From Paraphoma chrysanthemicola (taxonomy: Eukaryota; Ascomycota; Dothideomycetes; Pleosporales; Phaeosphaeriaceae), in assembly GCA_020744225.1 (NCBI GenBank), contig JAGMWG010000002.1:2232001-2296000 (forward strand): a stretch of 64,000 bases of DNA. Direction: 5' to 3'. Position 1 is the stretch's first letter. Each line of letters starts with the position of its first letter. Under the pieces are notes generated by a model, which had not been told where the DNA came from, did not search any database, and saw only the letters and a program-made list of their open reading frames with translations. Positions 34,639 to 45,661 of this stretch are shown here, in pieces. The translations under genes were made by a program, and so were the position numbers.

Positions 34639-36335
34639 ATGATCTCCCTTCCTTTGGCGAAGCTGTCGACGGCTCAAGATGCCGCAGCCGATGCGCGCAG
34701 CTTCAGCTGGAGTCACGACACGCAACATCTGACCGTGGTGATTGACACGTTTGGGTCGCCGAGTCCGCCCTCGCAGCTCCTTAAGGTGGTGCAAGGCACG
34801 CACGTTCGAGTAAGAGATTCACTACTCGGTCCATGCTGCATCGACCCCGCACGTATGAGGCCTCACTGACCAATCTAGCATCTGATCGAGGTCGAGCGTC
34901 TTGTGGGCGAAAGCAACGAACTGATGAGGACTATGCAGGAGCACGGCGTCGAGCTCAAGAATGAGCAGCTGCCAATCTCAGCTCTAGTTCGCTGTCCGCT
35001 ACTCGCGATCCGTTGGCAACTTTCTGACAAAAGAGTGCGCTGAATCGTGTCACGTCAGGAGGCAACTAACAGGGCTGCTAGATTCGTCGTGTCCAGCTCA
35101 AATTCAGGAACAGCGCCGACTACGACCTTGCTTACAACCATCTCCACCGCCTCGGCCTGCGAATGAGCGCTACAGCCGATACTCAGTCGAGATTGTCAAC
35201 GCCAAACTCTGCGAAACCCTCAGCACTTCCATTTCCCTCCGACGTGACTGGCTCGCACAGCGATTCGAGGGTGGGCCCTTCATGTCCTCCATCCAGGCTT
35301 ACAGAGATATCCAATCGCCCATTTACTGCAGTGACTGCGCCCACTTCGGTCGAGTCTCGCATTCAGGAGGCTACCAACGTGCGCCCGTCGTCTGCTTATA
35401 ATACTCCTGCAAGCGACTCACGTGCTGGGGTTGCTTCATTCGATGATCCGCTGAGACCTCCCGTGTACTTCGCCAGACCTGACTCCGCAACCTCAGCAGT
35501 ACTTGATCATCCATCAGCTCGGCCGTCGCATTATCAGCAGCGTGATCAATCTTTCGCAACGACTGACTCATCTAGCCAAGATCTGAATGATCGCCCGGAA
35601 ACAGCTCTCTTGTACAATCGTCCAGACACAGCAGAGGCAATACTGCCACCACGTCGCGAGCTGCCTTTCGCCCGGTCGTCTCTTCCGCGTTCATCCGGAA
35701 GCGACAGCGCCCGACCATCCAGCCGTCCATCTACGAGCCTCATGGGTCCGCCCCCGCTACCAGCACGGGTTGCAAGTCTCCGACCATCGTCCAGTCGAAT
35801 GAGCAACCACGAAGCCGAGTTACCGCCCTTGCCTAAGCCAACGTTTCTTGATACTACCCAGCAGCAGCCCTCATGGATGCAAAATCCACCTCGTACGCCT
35901 AATCAAGACGAGACACCGCCTCCCAGCGCTCAGAGTACATTTCTTGAGGATCAAGAAAATCGGCCTTTCTCAAGCCTGAGCAACAATTCGCCTTTGTCCT
36001 ACAAGAGAGCTTCAACGGCTATGATACCTTCTACTCGTCCACTCAGCAGTCTCAGCAATGCTAGCCAAAACCGGAGACAGACGGAATCGCAGAGCCCGCT
36101 TTCTACTCCGCCAACATCCAATAGCATCCACAAAAGCTACAGCTCAAAGGGAAAAGCTGTGGCGCAGGACCTCGGAAGCGACGAAGGCCTTGCTGCTTAC
36201 GCTATGCAATCCGAGGACGGTCGACGGGCAGCTCTTAATGAGTTTGTCTTCCACAGCCTGCAGAATGAGAACTTCGTCACGCTTCTCGAAGATATGGAGA
36301 CGTGCTGGGCTCGAATCGGACCCAACAAGAAATGA
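34639..36335 (+). CDS. Candidate meiotic recombination protein Rec114
   Basis: Exons 34639..34809, 34879..35034 and 35082..36335 are joined by GT-AG introns of 69 and 47 nt, giving 526 residues. The N-terminus (about 1-135) alternates hydrophobic strands (HLTVVIDTF, ALVRCPLLAIRWQLSD, IRRVQLKFRNSADYDLAYNHL), as in a pleckstrin-like fold. Residues 140-470 are disordered and rich in Ser, Pro, Arg and Thr. A conserved-looking helix ends the protein: AALNEFVFHSLQNENFVTLLEDMETCW. This layout (folded N-terminus, long disordered middle, short C-terminal helix) matches the Rec114/Rec7 family, which works with Mei4 and Mer2 to form meiotic double-strand breaks. The match is by layout and motif style only. 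The gene converges on DPH2. Confidence 0.5.
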
Positions 36336-36603
36336 TCTATTAAGGAGGGAAGGTGCGACGAAAGCTTCTTTTAACAATGTGTTGAGACGATGTGGAGGAG
36401 ATGTCTAAGATTGAGTTCTACAAGAATAGGTTGATGTATGGCCTCACATATCGAAAAGCGTTCCCGGTGACCTCGGCATGCGCCTCAAGATCCCGCAAAG
36501 GGTATATCTACTAAATGTTGAAGCCTTCGGTGTCCACTGAAATGAAGCCGACAGACTCGTGTTTCTTACAGGCAGGGTATCTAGTTCTTTCGCAAACGCA
36601 AGC

Positions 36604-38325
36604 TCAATGCTGTCGTCCTTCTGCACCGACGACGTAACCTCTTGCAATCCCACTTCTTCCTTCCTCCATCTTGGCCGCGCGCGGACTCACTTCCCCTTCC
36701 TCGTCGACCCCATAGTCAGTGCCTAACCCTTGCCACGTTCGTTTGGAGCGCAAGAACTCGGCACCAGGCGACGCAATACCACCCACGGCCGCTATATCAC
36801 TATTCGCCCGCTTTGTCAACGCTGTACTCGACGGTGCAGATTGGCCAGTCTCGACGCGAGACGGCTCTCTTGGCGCAGCAGTTCGCATTGGTCTCGAGTG
36901 CGATACATATCGTCCCGTCCTCAGATCGAACTCCGGTGGCGCCGATTCTTCTTCGGAATCATACTCTGCCTCTCCATTCGTCTGTTCGGGCTCCCCATGT
37001 TCCACTCCGTCCCCAGACTCGCCATGCAACGCCTCTCCTCTGTCCTTCTCTTCTCTCAGCACACTCTCAAAATCCGCCTCCCACGCACCCGTCCAAACCC
37101 TCTCTTCGTCCCCCTTGAGGGCAACCCCAAGTTCCCACGGCGTGATCATGGGCCTCCAAAACTCCTTGCTCTCGATCAAACTGCTCTCCCAGCACCCAAT
37201 CACGACCCATCCGCCGACCTCGCTGAAATTGGCGACCTTGGCTGCATTGACTTTACCCACGACAAAAGTGTAGTATTTCTTCCCGGCGGCCGTGATTTGT
37301 GCTTGCACGTGCGAAAGGATGTGCATGTAGTTCTTCACGCTGAGCGTGTTGATCAGGATTCCGAAGACGGGGGCTGTGTTGAGGGATGTGAGGAGTGCGT
37401 AACGCCGACGCAGGGCCATGGATGTAGTGCGGTCGGCGGAGGCGGCGGTAGGAGAGGCAGTGTCGGTGGGGTAGATGTGGATAGAGGCAACGCGGGAGGA
37501 GAGAGTGAGGAGGAGTGACGTGGGCGGAGAGGAGATGTGAAACAGGGCGTACTCGCGGAGTGTATCTGGTGAGTCTGTGGTTTCGGGTGGGACTGTTCGA
37601 TTTGGCAGCGGCGAGGACGGGTTGTGTGCGATTGCGGTGGCGTGGATGTTCGTGTAGCCATTCTCTTGGAGACAAGCTTGGAGGGGGAGGATGTGGTGCG
37701 AGTACGGTATGTCGGCCATGAGGATGACCTTGGCGTCTTTGACTGTGTATGTCTCCGTGAAGGCTGACACGAGAGGCTCGAGATCGAGGGGTCGCTCGGT
37801 GAAGACGTAAATGACTGGAAGTCGTGACTGCGGCGAGAGGCATGATCGTCCATAGTGCACCACAACGTCCGCATCGACGTGCTCCGCAGCCACTTCGTCC
37901 ACGCAGCATGCACCGTACGACGTGTCGCCGAGGATGAACAGCTTCTCTTCTGCATCCCGTTCGTCGCTTATCGTGGTCCCCTCAAGCTTCGCGCGTATGT
38001 CTTCTTCCAACGGTGTTCCACTCTTCTCTTCACTCTTGTCCAGCACGCCAGCCGGTGCCTTTCTCGCCTCTCGCAACCCTCTTGTCAGCCTTTCATACAC
38101 CCTTGGCGCATCCGTCAACATGTGATCGGGGAACTGCAGCGCAATCCGCCTCCATCTTCCTTCCTGGATCTCCCTGACTGTCCTGTCAATTTCATACGTG
38201 AGCGCGACTTGCTCGTCCGACAATCTCGGCAGACCTGAAGTCTCTACGGCCGGCGTAGGGTCTTCGAAGATGTGTGTGTCTGGCGTGGACAGTACGGGTG
38301 CGGTCTCGAGGGCTTGAAACGCCAT
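36604..38325 (-). CDS. DPH2: Diphthamide biosynthesis protein 2
   Basis: This is an intronless gene of 573 residues. The N-terminal RWRRIALQFPDHMLTDAPRVYERL and FILGDTSYGACCVDEVAAEH segments, VVHYGRSCLSP, MADIPYSHHI and GILINTLSVKNY are the recurring blocks of the Dph1/Dph2 fold. GKVNAAKVANFSEVGGWVVIGCWESSL and a C-terminal acidic tail followed by YDSEEESAPPEFDLRTGRY identify the eukaryotic Dph2 branch. With Dph1, Dph3 and Dph4 it performs the first step of diphthamide synthesis: radical transfer of 3-amino-3-carboxypropyl from S-adenosylmethionine to a histidine of elongation factor 2, in the cytosol. Cys residues are present in the ACC, SC and GC positions. The N-terminal 20 residues are weakly conserved, so a later start is possible. 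Confidence 0.92.
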   Translation of the reverse strand: MAFQALETAPVLSTPDTHIFEDPTPAVETSGLPRLSDEQVALTYEIDRTVREIQEGRWRRIALQFPDHMLTDAPRVYERLTRGLREARKAPAGVLDKSEEKSGTPLEEDIRAKLEGTTISDERDAEEKLFILGDTSYGACCVDEVAAEHVDADVVVHYGRSCLSPQSRLPVIYVFTERPLDLEPLVSAFTETYTVKDAKVILMADIPYSHHILPLQACLQENGYTNIHATAIAHNPSSPLPNRTVPPETTDSPDTLREYALFHISSPPTSLLLTLSSRVASIHIYPTDTASPTAASADRTTSMALRRRYALLTSLNTAPVFGILINTLSVKNYMHILSHVQAQITAAGKKYYTFVVGKVNAAKVANFSEVGGWVVIGCWESSLIESKEFWRPMITPWELGVALKGDEERVWTGAWEADFESVLREEKDRGEALHGESGDGVEHGEPEQTNGEAEYDSEEESAPPEFDLRTGRYVSHSRPMRTAAPREPSRVETGQSAPSSTALTKRANSDIAAVGGIASPGAEFLRSKRTWQGLGTDYGVDEEGEVSPRAAKMEEGRSGIARGYVVGAEGRQH

Positions 38326-38817
38326 ATCCGGCGATTGTGGTCATTCGGAGTTTGGTGGTCTGAGTAGTGGCGGGGTCGTGAACTTTTTCTGAGCGGAATG
38401 GCGGGGCGCGGGTAGTGACGCAGGGTTCGCGAAGAGCCGCATTTGATGCACGACGGTTGGTAAGCGAGAATTGATCACGAATGATAGGCAGTTGTAATGT
38501 ACCCATGCGTTGCGGGAAACTTAAAAAGTCAACTTATGGTCTGTGCAGAAGCATACACGGGGGTCGAACTGCCACCGTAGATGAAGGATCAAGCACGTGG
38601 AGACGTGACCGCAGTAGAACACGATAATGGCTTTCACTTCAATCTAGCAACCTCTCATTTCTGTCTGTGTTGCAGTAACCAACGCTACACATAGTATACC
38701 CAACTAAGCAACCCTGGCACTTGTCTCAGATGCGTCCGTACAACTACAACAGAGTGAAAGCAGTGTCCCAACGCCATGCAAGCCCTATGTAAGAGTAGAA
38801 ATCGCAGAAGAAGTCAG
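38326..38817. other. Intergenic region
   Basis: This 0.5 kb gap holds the DPH2 promoter and the 3' flank of the phospholipase gene. No feature was recognised. Confidence 0.4.
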
Positions 38818-40937
38818 CTACATCATCATATAGGCCGACACAACGGTCGCGACCGCAAGGCCGAAGACGTTCGGCACAAACTTGCTAACACCGCTCGTCG
38901 TGTCAACTGCTCTAAGAACCAGCTCTGGCTGGTACGGCGCGGCATTCGCAACCACAGTGCCGTTCCAGCAGTACTGGGTGAAGCATTGCTGGCACGCTTG
39001 AGGGATGCTTTGGCCGTTACGCTCCAAGCTCCTCGACAAAATAGCGCAGCCAACGCAAGTAGGCCAGTTGGACGCACCCTGGCGGGTGGAGTTGGCTTGT
39101 GTAGCAATATCGTATCCATTCTCGATCATTGCATTGCGCTCAGCAAGGGTGTAGTCCAGCTTCTCGAATGTCGACGTGTTGGACCAGAACACGTAAGGCG
39201 AATTTGGAATGTAAACAATAAGCGGGGGGATGTTGTTGCCCTCGGTAACGTTGCTGGAGTTGCAGCCAAAGAATGCTGGGCGGTTGTTGAAGCCAAGCGC
39301 CACAAAGGTGTCTTGACCTGGAACGTAAGGGAAGGCCGTGTTGTTCATAATGTCCGTGTTGGCACGCTGGTACGTAGCGACAAGGGCAGTGCCGTTTGGC
39401 CAGTTTTTGGACGGGTTGTTGGCTTCGACCGTATCTGCAGACGAGTCGACAGCAAAGATTACGTCGACATTGCGCATGGGCTGGATCACAGGATTCAAAG
39501 GAATGTTCTGCAAGTCCTCTCCTCCGTCGACAAGAGTCAGGCGCGAGTTGTTGAAGCTTGGGTTTGTGCTGTTGTGGAAGCCAAAGAAGGGATTCGGTGT
39601 GTAGTCGGCAATGTCGTTGTTATCGTCACCAATGCCACTGAGCACACCAGCGATAGCAGTGCGGATGAAGTCAGGAATACCCGTGAAGCTGTTCAAGCTG
39701 AGGAAAATCTGGTTGAACAAGGAGCTACTTGTTCCCATAACGAAGCCTAGGTTGTCGAAGCCGGCGACGCAACGCTGGTCCTGGGCAAGCTGTCCATTGG
39801 AAAAGTTGCTGCCAATATATTTTGTTGGCGCAAAACCATATGTCGTGGGGTCGAAAGAGCCCTGGTAAGCCACAAAGGACAAAGTCAGTAAGGAGCCATG
39901 ATTGTAGGAAGGTACAGATTGTGGATATAGAGACATGAAAAGAAGGAGCGCCCACGTACCATCTCGAACGGATTGAATTCAAATACCGTGGCATTGAGGG
40001 AGATAATAACATCACCGGGGGCACGTTCGTCGGCTACAAGAATTGGCATGGGCGTCTCGCCGTTTGAGAAAGAGGTATCGTTCTGAATAGAAGAAAAGGT
40101 GTATGCCGGGCCGCCATCGGTTGCATTGATGAGCTGGAAAGAAAGGCCGCGGCCGTAATAATCTGTGATAGAGGTGTTGAAATTCCCTGGCGCATCCACT
40201 TTTGATGAAACGGTATCAGCCAAGTTCTTCCAGTACGATGCGGTGTCCAAAATCTGCACTCCACCCGTGGGAGGACCGGTGAATAATGAGTTCTGAAACT
40301 GCCATATGTCCTTGTGATCTAGGATATTCTGTACCGAGGTAAAGTTGTTTGCGAATATGGAACCGATCATCCAGCCGCCGCCCGAAAGAGCTGCAGTGTA
40401 TGTGCTTGCCTGCAACAACCCTCCCAGATGGCCTCTGCTTGTGGCATTGGGCGTGCGACTGTCGAATGCTGCAAGCGCACCGGCGCCGTTCAACAAAGCG
40501 CGGTAACCTCCTCCTGAGAATGCGATCGCAATGTTGGGCAATGCCGATGTGTTGTCTCTGTGGTTATCGATGTATGACCCAACGTCGAAGCCTGTGATAT
40601 TCGCCCGCACCAAGAATTCGCGCATTGGGTCCACCGTCTTCGGTCTCCTTTGCCGTAGCCATTGTGTCTCTGCGTCCGACAGGCGGTCTGCGGAGCGAAT
40701 ACTCGGGCGCGTAGAGGGGCAGTCAACCTGACCCGGCGCGTAGCCGTTCGGTGCCTGGGGTGAGGCACGCTTCCATGACTCTACTACATTGGATTGCGGT
40801 GCAACTCTAGCTTCTCGTGCGACGATCGCGGATGCTGACACTCTGTTAGCTGGCTTTTGTGAAGTGCGGAAGTCAGAACGCGTACAGCTCGCTAAGCTGG
40901 TGAATGCCGAGGCCGTCAGCACCAAGGAGTATTTCAT
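38818..40937 (-). CDS. Phospholipase B / lysophospholipase, secreted, GPI-anchored
   Basis: Exon 1 (40937..39960) and exon 2 (39861..38818) are joined over a 98-nt GTACGT…ACCAG intron, giving 673 residues. A signal peptide (MKYSLVLTASAFTSLASC) opens the protein. The catalytic elements of the fungal PLB family are intact: IAFSGGGYRALLNGAG carries the nucleophile serine (GxSGGG-type), ALSGGGWM follows, and LVDGGEDLQNIPLNP carries the catalytic Asp. There are many N-glycosylation sequons. The Cys-rich C-terminus (CVGC…CQQCFTQYCW) and final hydrophobic tail (NVFGLAVATVVSAYMMM) indicate a GPI anchor. By family it removes acyl chains from phospholipids and lysophospholipids at the cell surface. It is divergent from the S10 carboxypeptidase gene at 43358, with 2.4 kb between them. 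Confidence 0.93.
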
Positions 40938-43357
40938 TGTTACGAATGAAGTATAACGAATGGTCCAGAAAGAAGGGTATTAGAGATTAATGAAGGTTAA
41001 GAAGGACAAAGGACAAAGGCCAACGAATGTGGAGCATGCGTCAGATTCAAGGCTGTGAATCTCGACGGCACGGCGCGGAATGATGGCAAGGCGGCTGTGT
41101 TTCGCGACCAAACGTCCGAACGAGCTACTCCGGAGTAGGGCGTGTCTGACCTCATAGGGATGGAGATCTTGGCGTGGCTGTGGGCCCTGGCCCTGAAGAT
41201 CCATGTTATTTTAGGATTGGCTTCCTCATCCTAAATTTCCCTGATTCGGCCTGTCGTGTGGCCCAGCAAAGCAAGTGCTCCCTCGGGTGCCGTCAGCCAT
41301 CGCAAATTAGGCTGAGCGAAGCGGCTGCTGACACTTTGGCTTCGTGTGATGGAGCCTCTTAGGGGCACTGAGTGGTTCTGTGGCGCGATGTTTGGGTACG
41401 GAAATGGGCAATACGAAACGTCGTCGGCATTCGGCAACGGTTGACGCAAGGGGCAACGTCTGCTGAACCACAGCACCAGCCACGGTGACCTAGGGCTTCA
41501 GCGTCAGCTACCGCCAGCATCAGCAACGAAAGCGTCCTGCACTATTGTTGTTATGCACAGTGCAAGACAGCTTCAGCGCTGTTCAATGCGCAACCCCATG
41601 ACCGCTCGCACCGTTTGCAGGACCGATTGTGTGAAGGCTTACATGGATGAGCTGGCGTCGACATCTAACGAAACTCACGTCAGTCTTGCTTGCCTTGGAT
41701 AGTGTGACACACTATTCACAACGTATAAACACCCGCATAAGCGCACTATATCCGGGCGCTCCGGGCGTATACGATGACGTTCTTCCGAAGACAGCCAGCA
41801 GTGTGGCCTACGCCCGCATTGGCACGGAGGACAGCAAGTGAGCGCTGTCACATGTTGGTGAGGGCGTATCCGGGACGAGTACGAGGACGGTGTGGAGAAT
41901 GACCTTGCAGAAGATCTGTAACTCCGTAGTGGAGCAGCATTTGCTCGGTGTGCAGGCATGTGGTCGATGCAACCACGCGGCTGGGAAGATGTTGGGTAAG
42001 AGCGCTCCACTTGGCTTATTTACGCCACCGCCAGCTCGAAAGGTCCGCATCTTTGTCCGCGGCGCACCTCCAGACCACTTCCAATGACACACCAACAGAC
42101 TTTACTGATCAAGTTTTCATTGCCATCGACGTTGGCCTAATTTAGCGGCAGTTTGCGCTAGATACCGGCGGGAGGCTGCAGATCCGGATCCGAAACGGGC
42201 TGCAGCATACCTCGAGGGCCGAACATGCATGCAGACGCAATCCCACAAGAGGAGGATTGGGAATATCTTCGCACATGAAACTCACGACATATGCAGTCGA
42301 AGCTGTATAAAGCCTTGTTCTGCGATTGGTCGGGATGTCTTGAGCTCATCCTGTCCCATTTTCCTCCTGCGACGTTATATCCTTGGAAGGGTGTAGTGAT
42401 TGCCTTCCTCCCCGGACTTTCGGCGCCAGCTACAAACATGAACTTGAGCAGCGCGAACATGAGAAAGTACCATCCTCATGTGGAGCCTGTCCGATACCTC
42501 GCTCTCTCTTGTATCGACAATACAGAGTATGATGATCTTGGTAACCTCTCACGACCCAGTAGTCAATCGGTTTGAACTACGCGAATCCATATGTCGCGCA
42601 TGGTACACAAAGTCAATCCGACGAGTACCAAGACTTCGGCACCAGGTCTCGCAACATTTCGTGCCCAGTTTATAGGCAATAGCTCGTCTAGACTGCCGCC
42701 TACGCAGATTTGAACAACCTCAGAGCATGTTCCTAGAAGAAACAAAAGAACAAGAAAGTATCTTGAAGGTAATTAGGCATCTCGAAGACAGTAACACCAG
42801 AGCTAACAGCCTACAACACTTCAGATTGGACGGGCACGAATTGTCGCGGCACATAGTGATGCTAGAAAATGTATGACATCACTCTATGGAAGCGTCCGAT
42901 CCGACAACTCAGCCGCATCAATTCAGCAGCGACTTCGTTGCACACGTCCACCAGCTACACCATACCGTCAACTTACATTTCTTCCTCGCAGCGATACCAA
43001 AGCATTGCGCAAGCTGTGATATGCTCGTCCTGCACCAGTTCTGCTGTGACGTTCTCCGCTGCCATGGCTCTTGGCAGTGGGCTATCGTCCTCTGCATTTC
43101 TTGACCTTCCCAATGCAGCCGAATTAATCCCCGTACCAAGAACGACTCGTACCATTGCCAGCATGGGAAATGACAAGAAGCAGGGCTTTCTGCAGTTCTA
43201 CCCTCGTAGGATGCTGGCATGCGAAGTTTGCCAATGTTGACATACATAGTATCTATCTAAGCCGACAGAAAGCAGTGCGAGTATAAGAGAGAATGTCGAC
43301 CTACCTAAAACGTTCCTTGCTTCTATCTCGGGCTTGTTCTTGCTCATCTGGACCATC
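40938..43357. other. Divergent upstream region of two secreted hydrolase genes
   Basis: This 2.4 kb region lies between phospholipase B (minus) and carboxypeptidase (plus). A TATAAG lies near its right edge. Short frames at 41.6-43.2 kb overlap on both strands and show no family motif. Confidence 0.4.
43282..43287 (+). promoter_or_regulatory. TATA element (TATAAG)
   Basis: This element lies 76 bp upstream of the carboxypeptidase ATG at 43358, a usual distance for a fungal TATA box. Confidence 0.4.
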
Positions 43358-45661
43358 ATGCTGTCGAAGCTGCCGGCCGCAGCCACCTTGGTGCTAAGTC
43401 TGGCAGGATTAGCATCCGCGCAATTCCCCGCTGCCCCGGAGGGCCGAAGAGTTCTAGAGTCCCGCTTTGGGGATGGTGTCACCATCACATACAAGGAGGC
43501 ATGCCGAATAGTCTCGTAAACGAGAGGGCATCCAGCTGACGCAGGCTAGAATACTCTATGCGAGACCAGACCGGGCGTCAAGTCGTTTGCTGGTCACGTA
43601 TATCTGCCTCCAGGCACTGCAGACTTGGGCCAGGGACAGGACTACCCGATCAACAGCGTAAGTTATAAACACCAGACTGCAACGCGACACCAAGCCGATA
43701 TCGTTGGATCCCACCTTTCCGAAAGTCAGCTCACCTCAACTTGTTGTACAATTGCATTCGCGCTTCCTAAATTCTTGAGGCAACGTAGAATATTCTATCA
43801 GGACGCGGCAGACTTGCATTTGTTTCGCGAGGCATACGAATAGCATAGCCCACGGTGTTGACAATTACGATATGCCTTTCTGTGCTGACCAATAGGACAG
43901 TTCTTTTGGTTCTTTGAGGCACGCAACAATCCTGAAAGTGCACCCTTGACCATTTGGCTCAATGGAGGACCAGGCTCATCTTCGATGGCTGGTCTATTCG
44001 TGGAACACGGCCCGTGTCAAGTGAATCCAGATTCAAACAGCACACGACCTGCTGACTGGAGCTGGAACGAGAATGTGAACATGCTTTACTTCGACCAACC
44101 TGTTCAAGTAGGCTTCTCTTACGACACTCTGCAGAATGTCACGCGAGACTTGGTCACGGGCAGGGTCACCCTTCTGAACGATACGACCCCAGTTCCGGAG
44201 CAAAATTCCACACTGCTCACTGGCACATTCCCGAGCCGCGACCCTAACAATACAGCGTTTGGAAGCGTCAACGGTGCTGTGGCTTCCTGGCACTTCCTCC
44301 AATCTTGGTTCCAGGAGTTTCCACACTACCTTCCGAATGACACTCGTATCAGTCTGGCTGCGCAATCGTACGGTGGCCGCTATGGTCCTGCTATGATGTC
44401 CTTCTGGGAAGAGCAAAACCAACGCATTGAGAACGGTACGTGGGACGGTGGCCCAGGCGAACAATTCATCTTCCACCTGGACACTCTCCTCATCGTCTCG
44501 GGCTGTATTGATCGCTACGTACAATTCCCATACTACCCGCAGCAAGCGTTCCGCGAGAATGGCTTTGGAGTCGAAGCCGTCAACGAGACAGTCTACAACG
44601 GCATGGTCGCCTCCATCCCAGAGTGTCTAGAACGCATTCAGTCCTGCCGCGACGTTGCTGCCATCTCGGATCCTGAGAACCTTGGCATCAATGCAACCGT
44701 GAATGCCGCCTGTGAGGATGCCGAGACGTTCTGCCGCGAAAGCATCGTGACACCATACAACCAGTACTCAGGACTGGACTACTACGATATTTCCACGCAG
44801 TCTCCTCCACCTTTTCCTGCCGGCTTCCACCAGGGCTTTCTCAACCGCGAGTGGGTGCAGGCTGAACTCGGTGTCCCGTTGAACTGGACCGGTAGCTCCC
44901 CTCAAGCTTCGAACGCATACCGTGACATTGGCGACTACCCGCGCGACTCGTGGCTCGATGATCTGGGCTTCTTGCTTGACAACGGAATCAAGGTCAGCTT
45001 GCTCTACGGTGATCTGGACTTTGCCTGCCCATGGGCGAGCGGCGACGCGGTTGCCAAGGCGATCAACTGGACAGGCTCAGAAGGTTATGCTAATGCGCTC
45101 TATGCCGACATTCAAACTAACGACTCCTATGTTGGCGGTCTTGTGCGGCAGTATGGTAACTTGAGCTACATCCGAACGTATCAGGCTGGCCATGCTATCC
45201 CCTCTTATCAGCCCGAGACAGCCTACAAGATCTTCACGCGTGCGTTGTTCAATTTGGATATTGCAACGGGAACGCAATCCACGGCTGGAGAGTATTCGAG
45301 TCCTGGACGCGCAGTGCCAGACACGCAGTTGGTTCCTGGTGGGCAGGACTTGACTTACTGCTACACTTATGCCGCAAGCTCATGCTACGACTGGCAAATT
45401 GAGGCGATCGTGAACGGAACGGCCGAGATCTGCAATTGGCTCTTCGTGGACGCCAACACGACGCAGTTGTTTCCAGAGGTGATCGCCAAGTGCCGCGAAG
45501 ATTGGGGTCATGGAGGGAATGGAACGAACACCACGAGGCCGACTCCAAGGCCGACGTATAGCGGAGCGCCTTTCCCTGGCGCTGCTGCTTCGGTTCGCGA
45601 GAGTAGTCTGAGCATAGCTTGGCTTGCTGTGGCTGGTGCCGTACTGACTTACTTCATGTAG
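43358..45661 (+). CDS. Serine carboxypeptidase, S10 family, secreted
   Basis: Exons 43358..43498, 43550..43657 and 43901..45661 give 669 residues. Intron 1 (51 nt) appears to be GC-AG (GAG|GCATGC…GCTAG) and intron 2 (243 nt) is GT-AG. The join reads ITYKE-NTLCETRPGVKSFAGHVYLPPG, as expected for this family. The protein has a signal peptide (MLSKLPAAATLVLSLAGLASA), WLNGGPGSSSM (oxyanion hole), AAQSYGGRYGP (nucleophile Ser), YGDLDFACPW (Asp) and QAGHAIPSYQP (His), so the triad is complete. The residue before the serine is Gln where Glu is usual. Many sequons and a C-terminal hydrophobic tail after a Thr/Pro-rich stretch suggest a GPI anchor. By family it removes C-terminal residues from peptides at the cell surface. 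A Met upstream in another frame was rejected in favour of this start. Confidence 0.9.

Noticed and set aside
36730..37518. 262-codon plus-strand frame
   Set aside because: Antisense to DPH2; Arg/Ser/His-rich and without any motif.
38776..39750. 324-codon plus-strand frame
   Set aside because: It lies antisense to phospholipase B exon 2, which has clear catalytic motifs; a shadow of GC-rich coding sequence.
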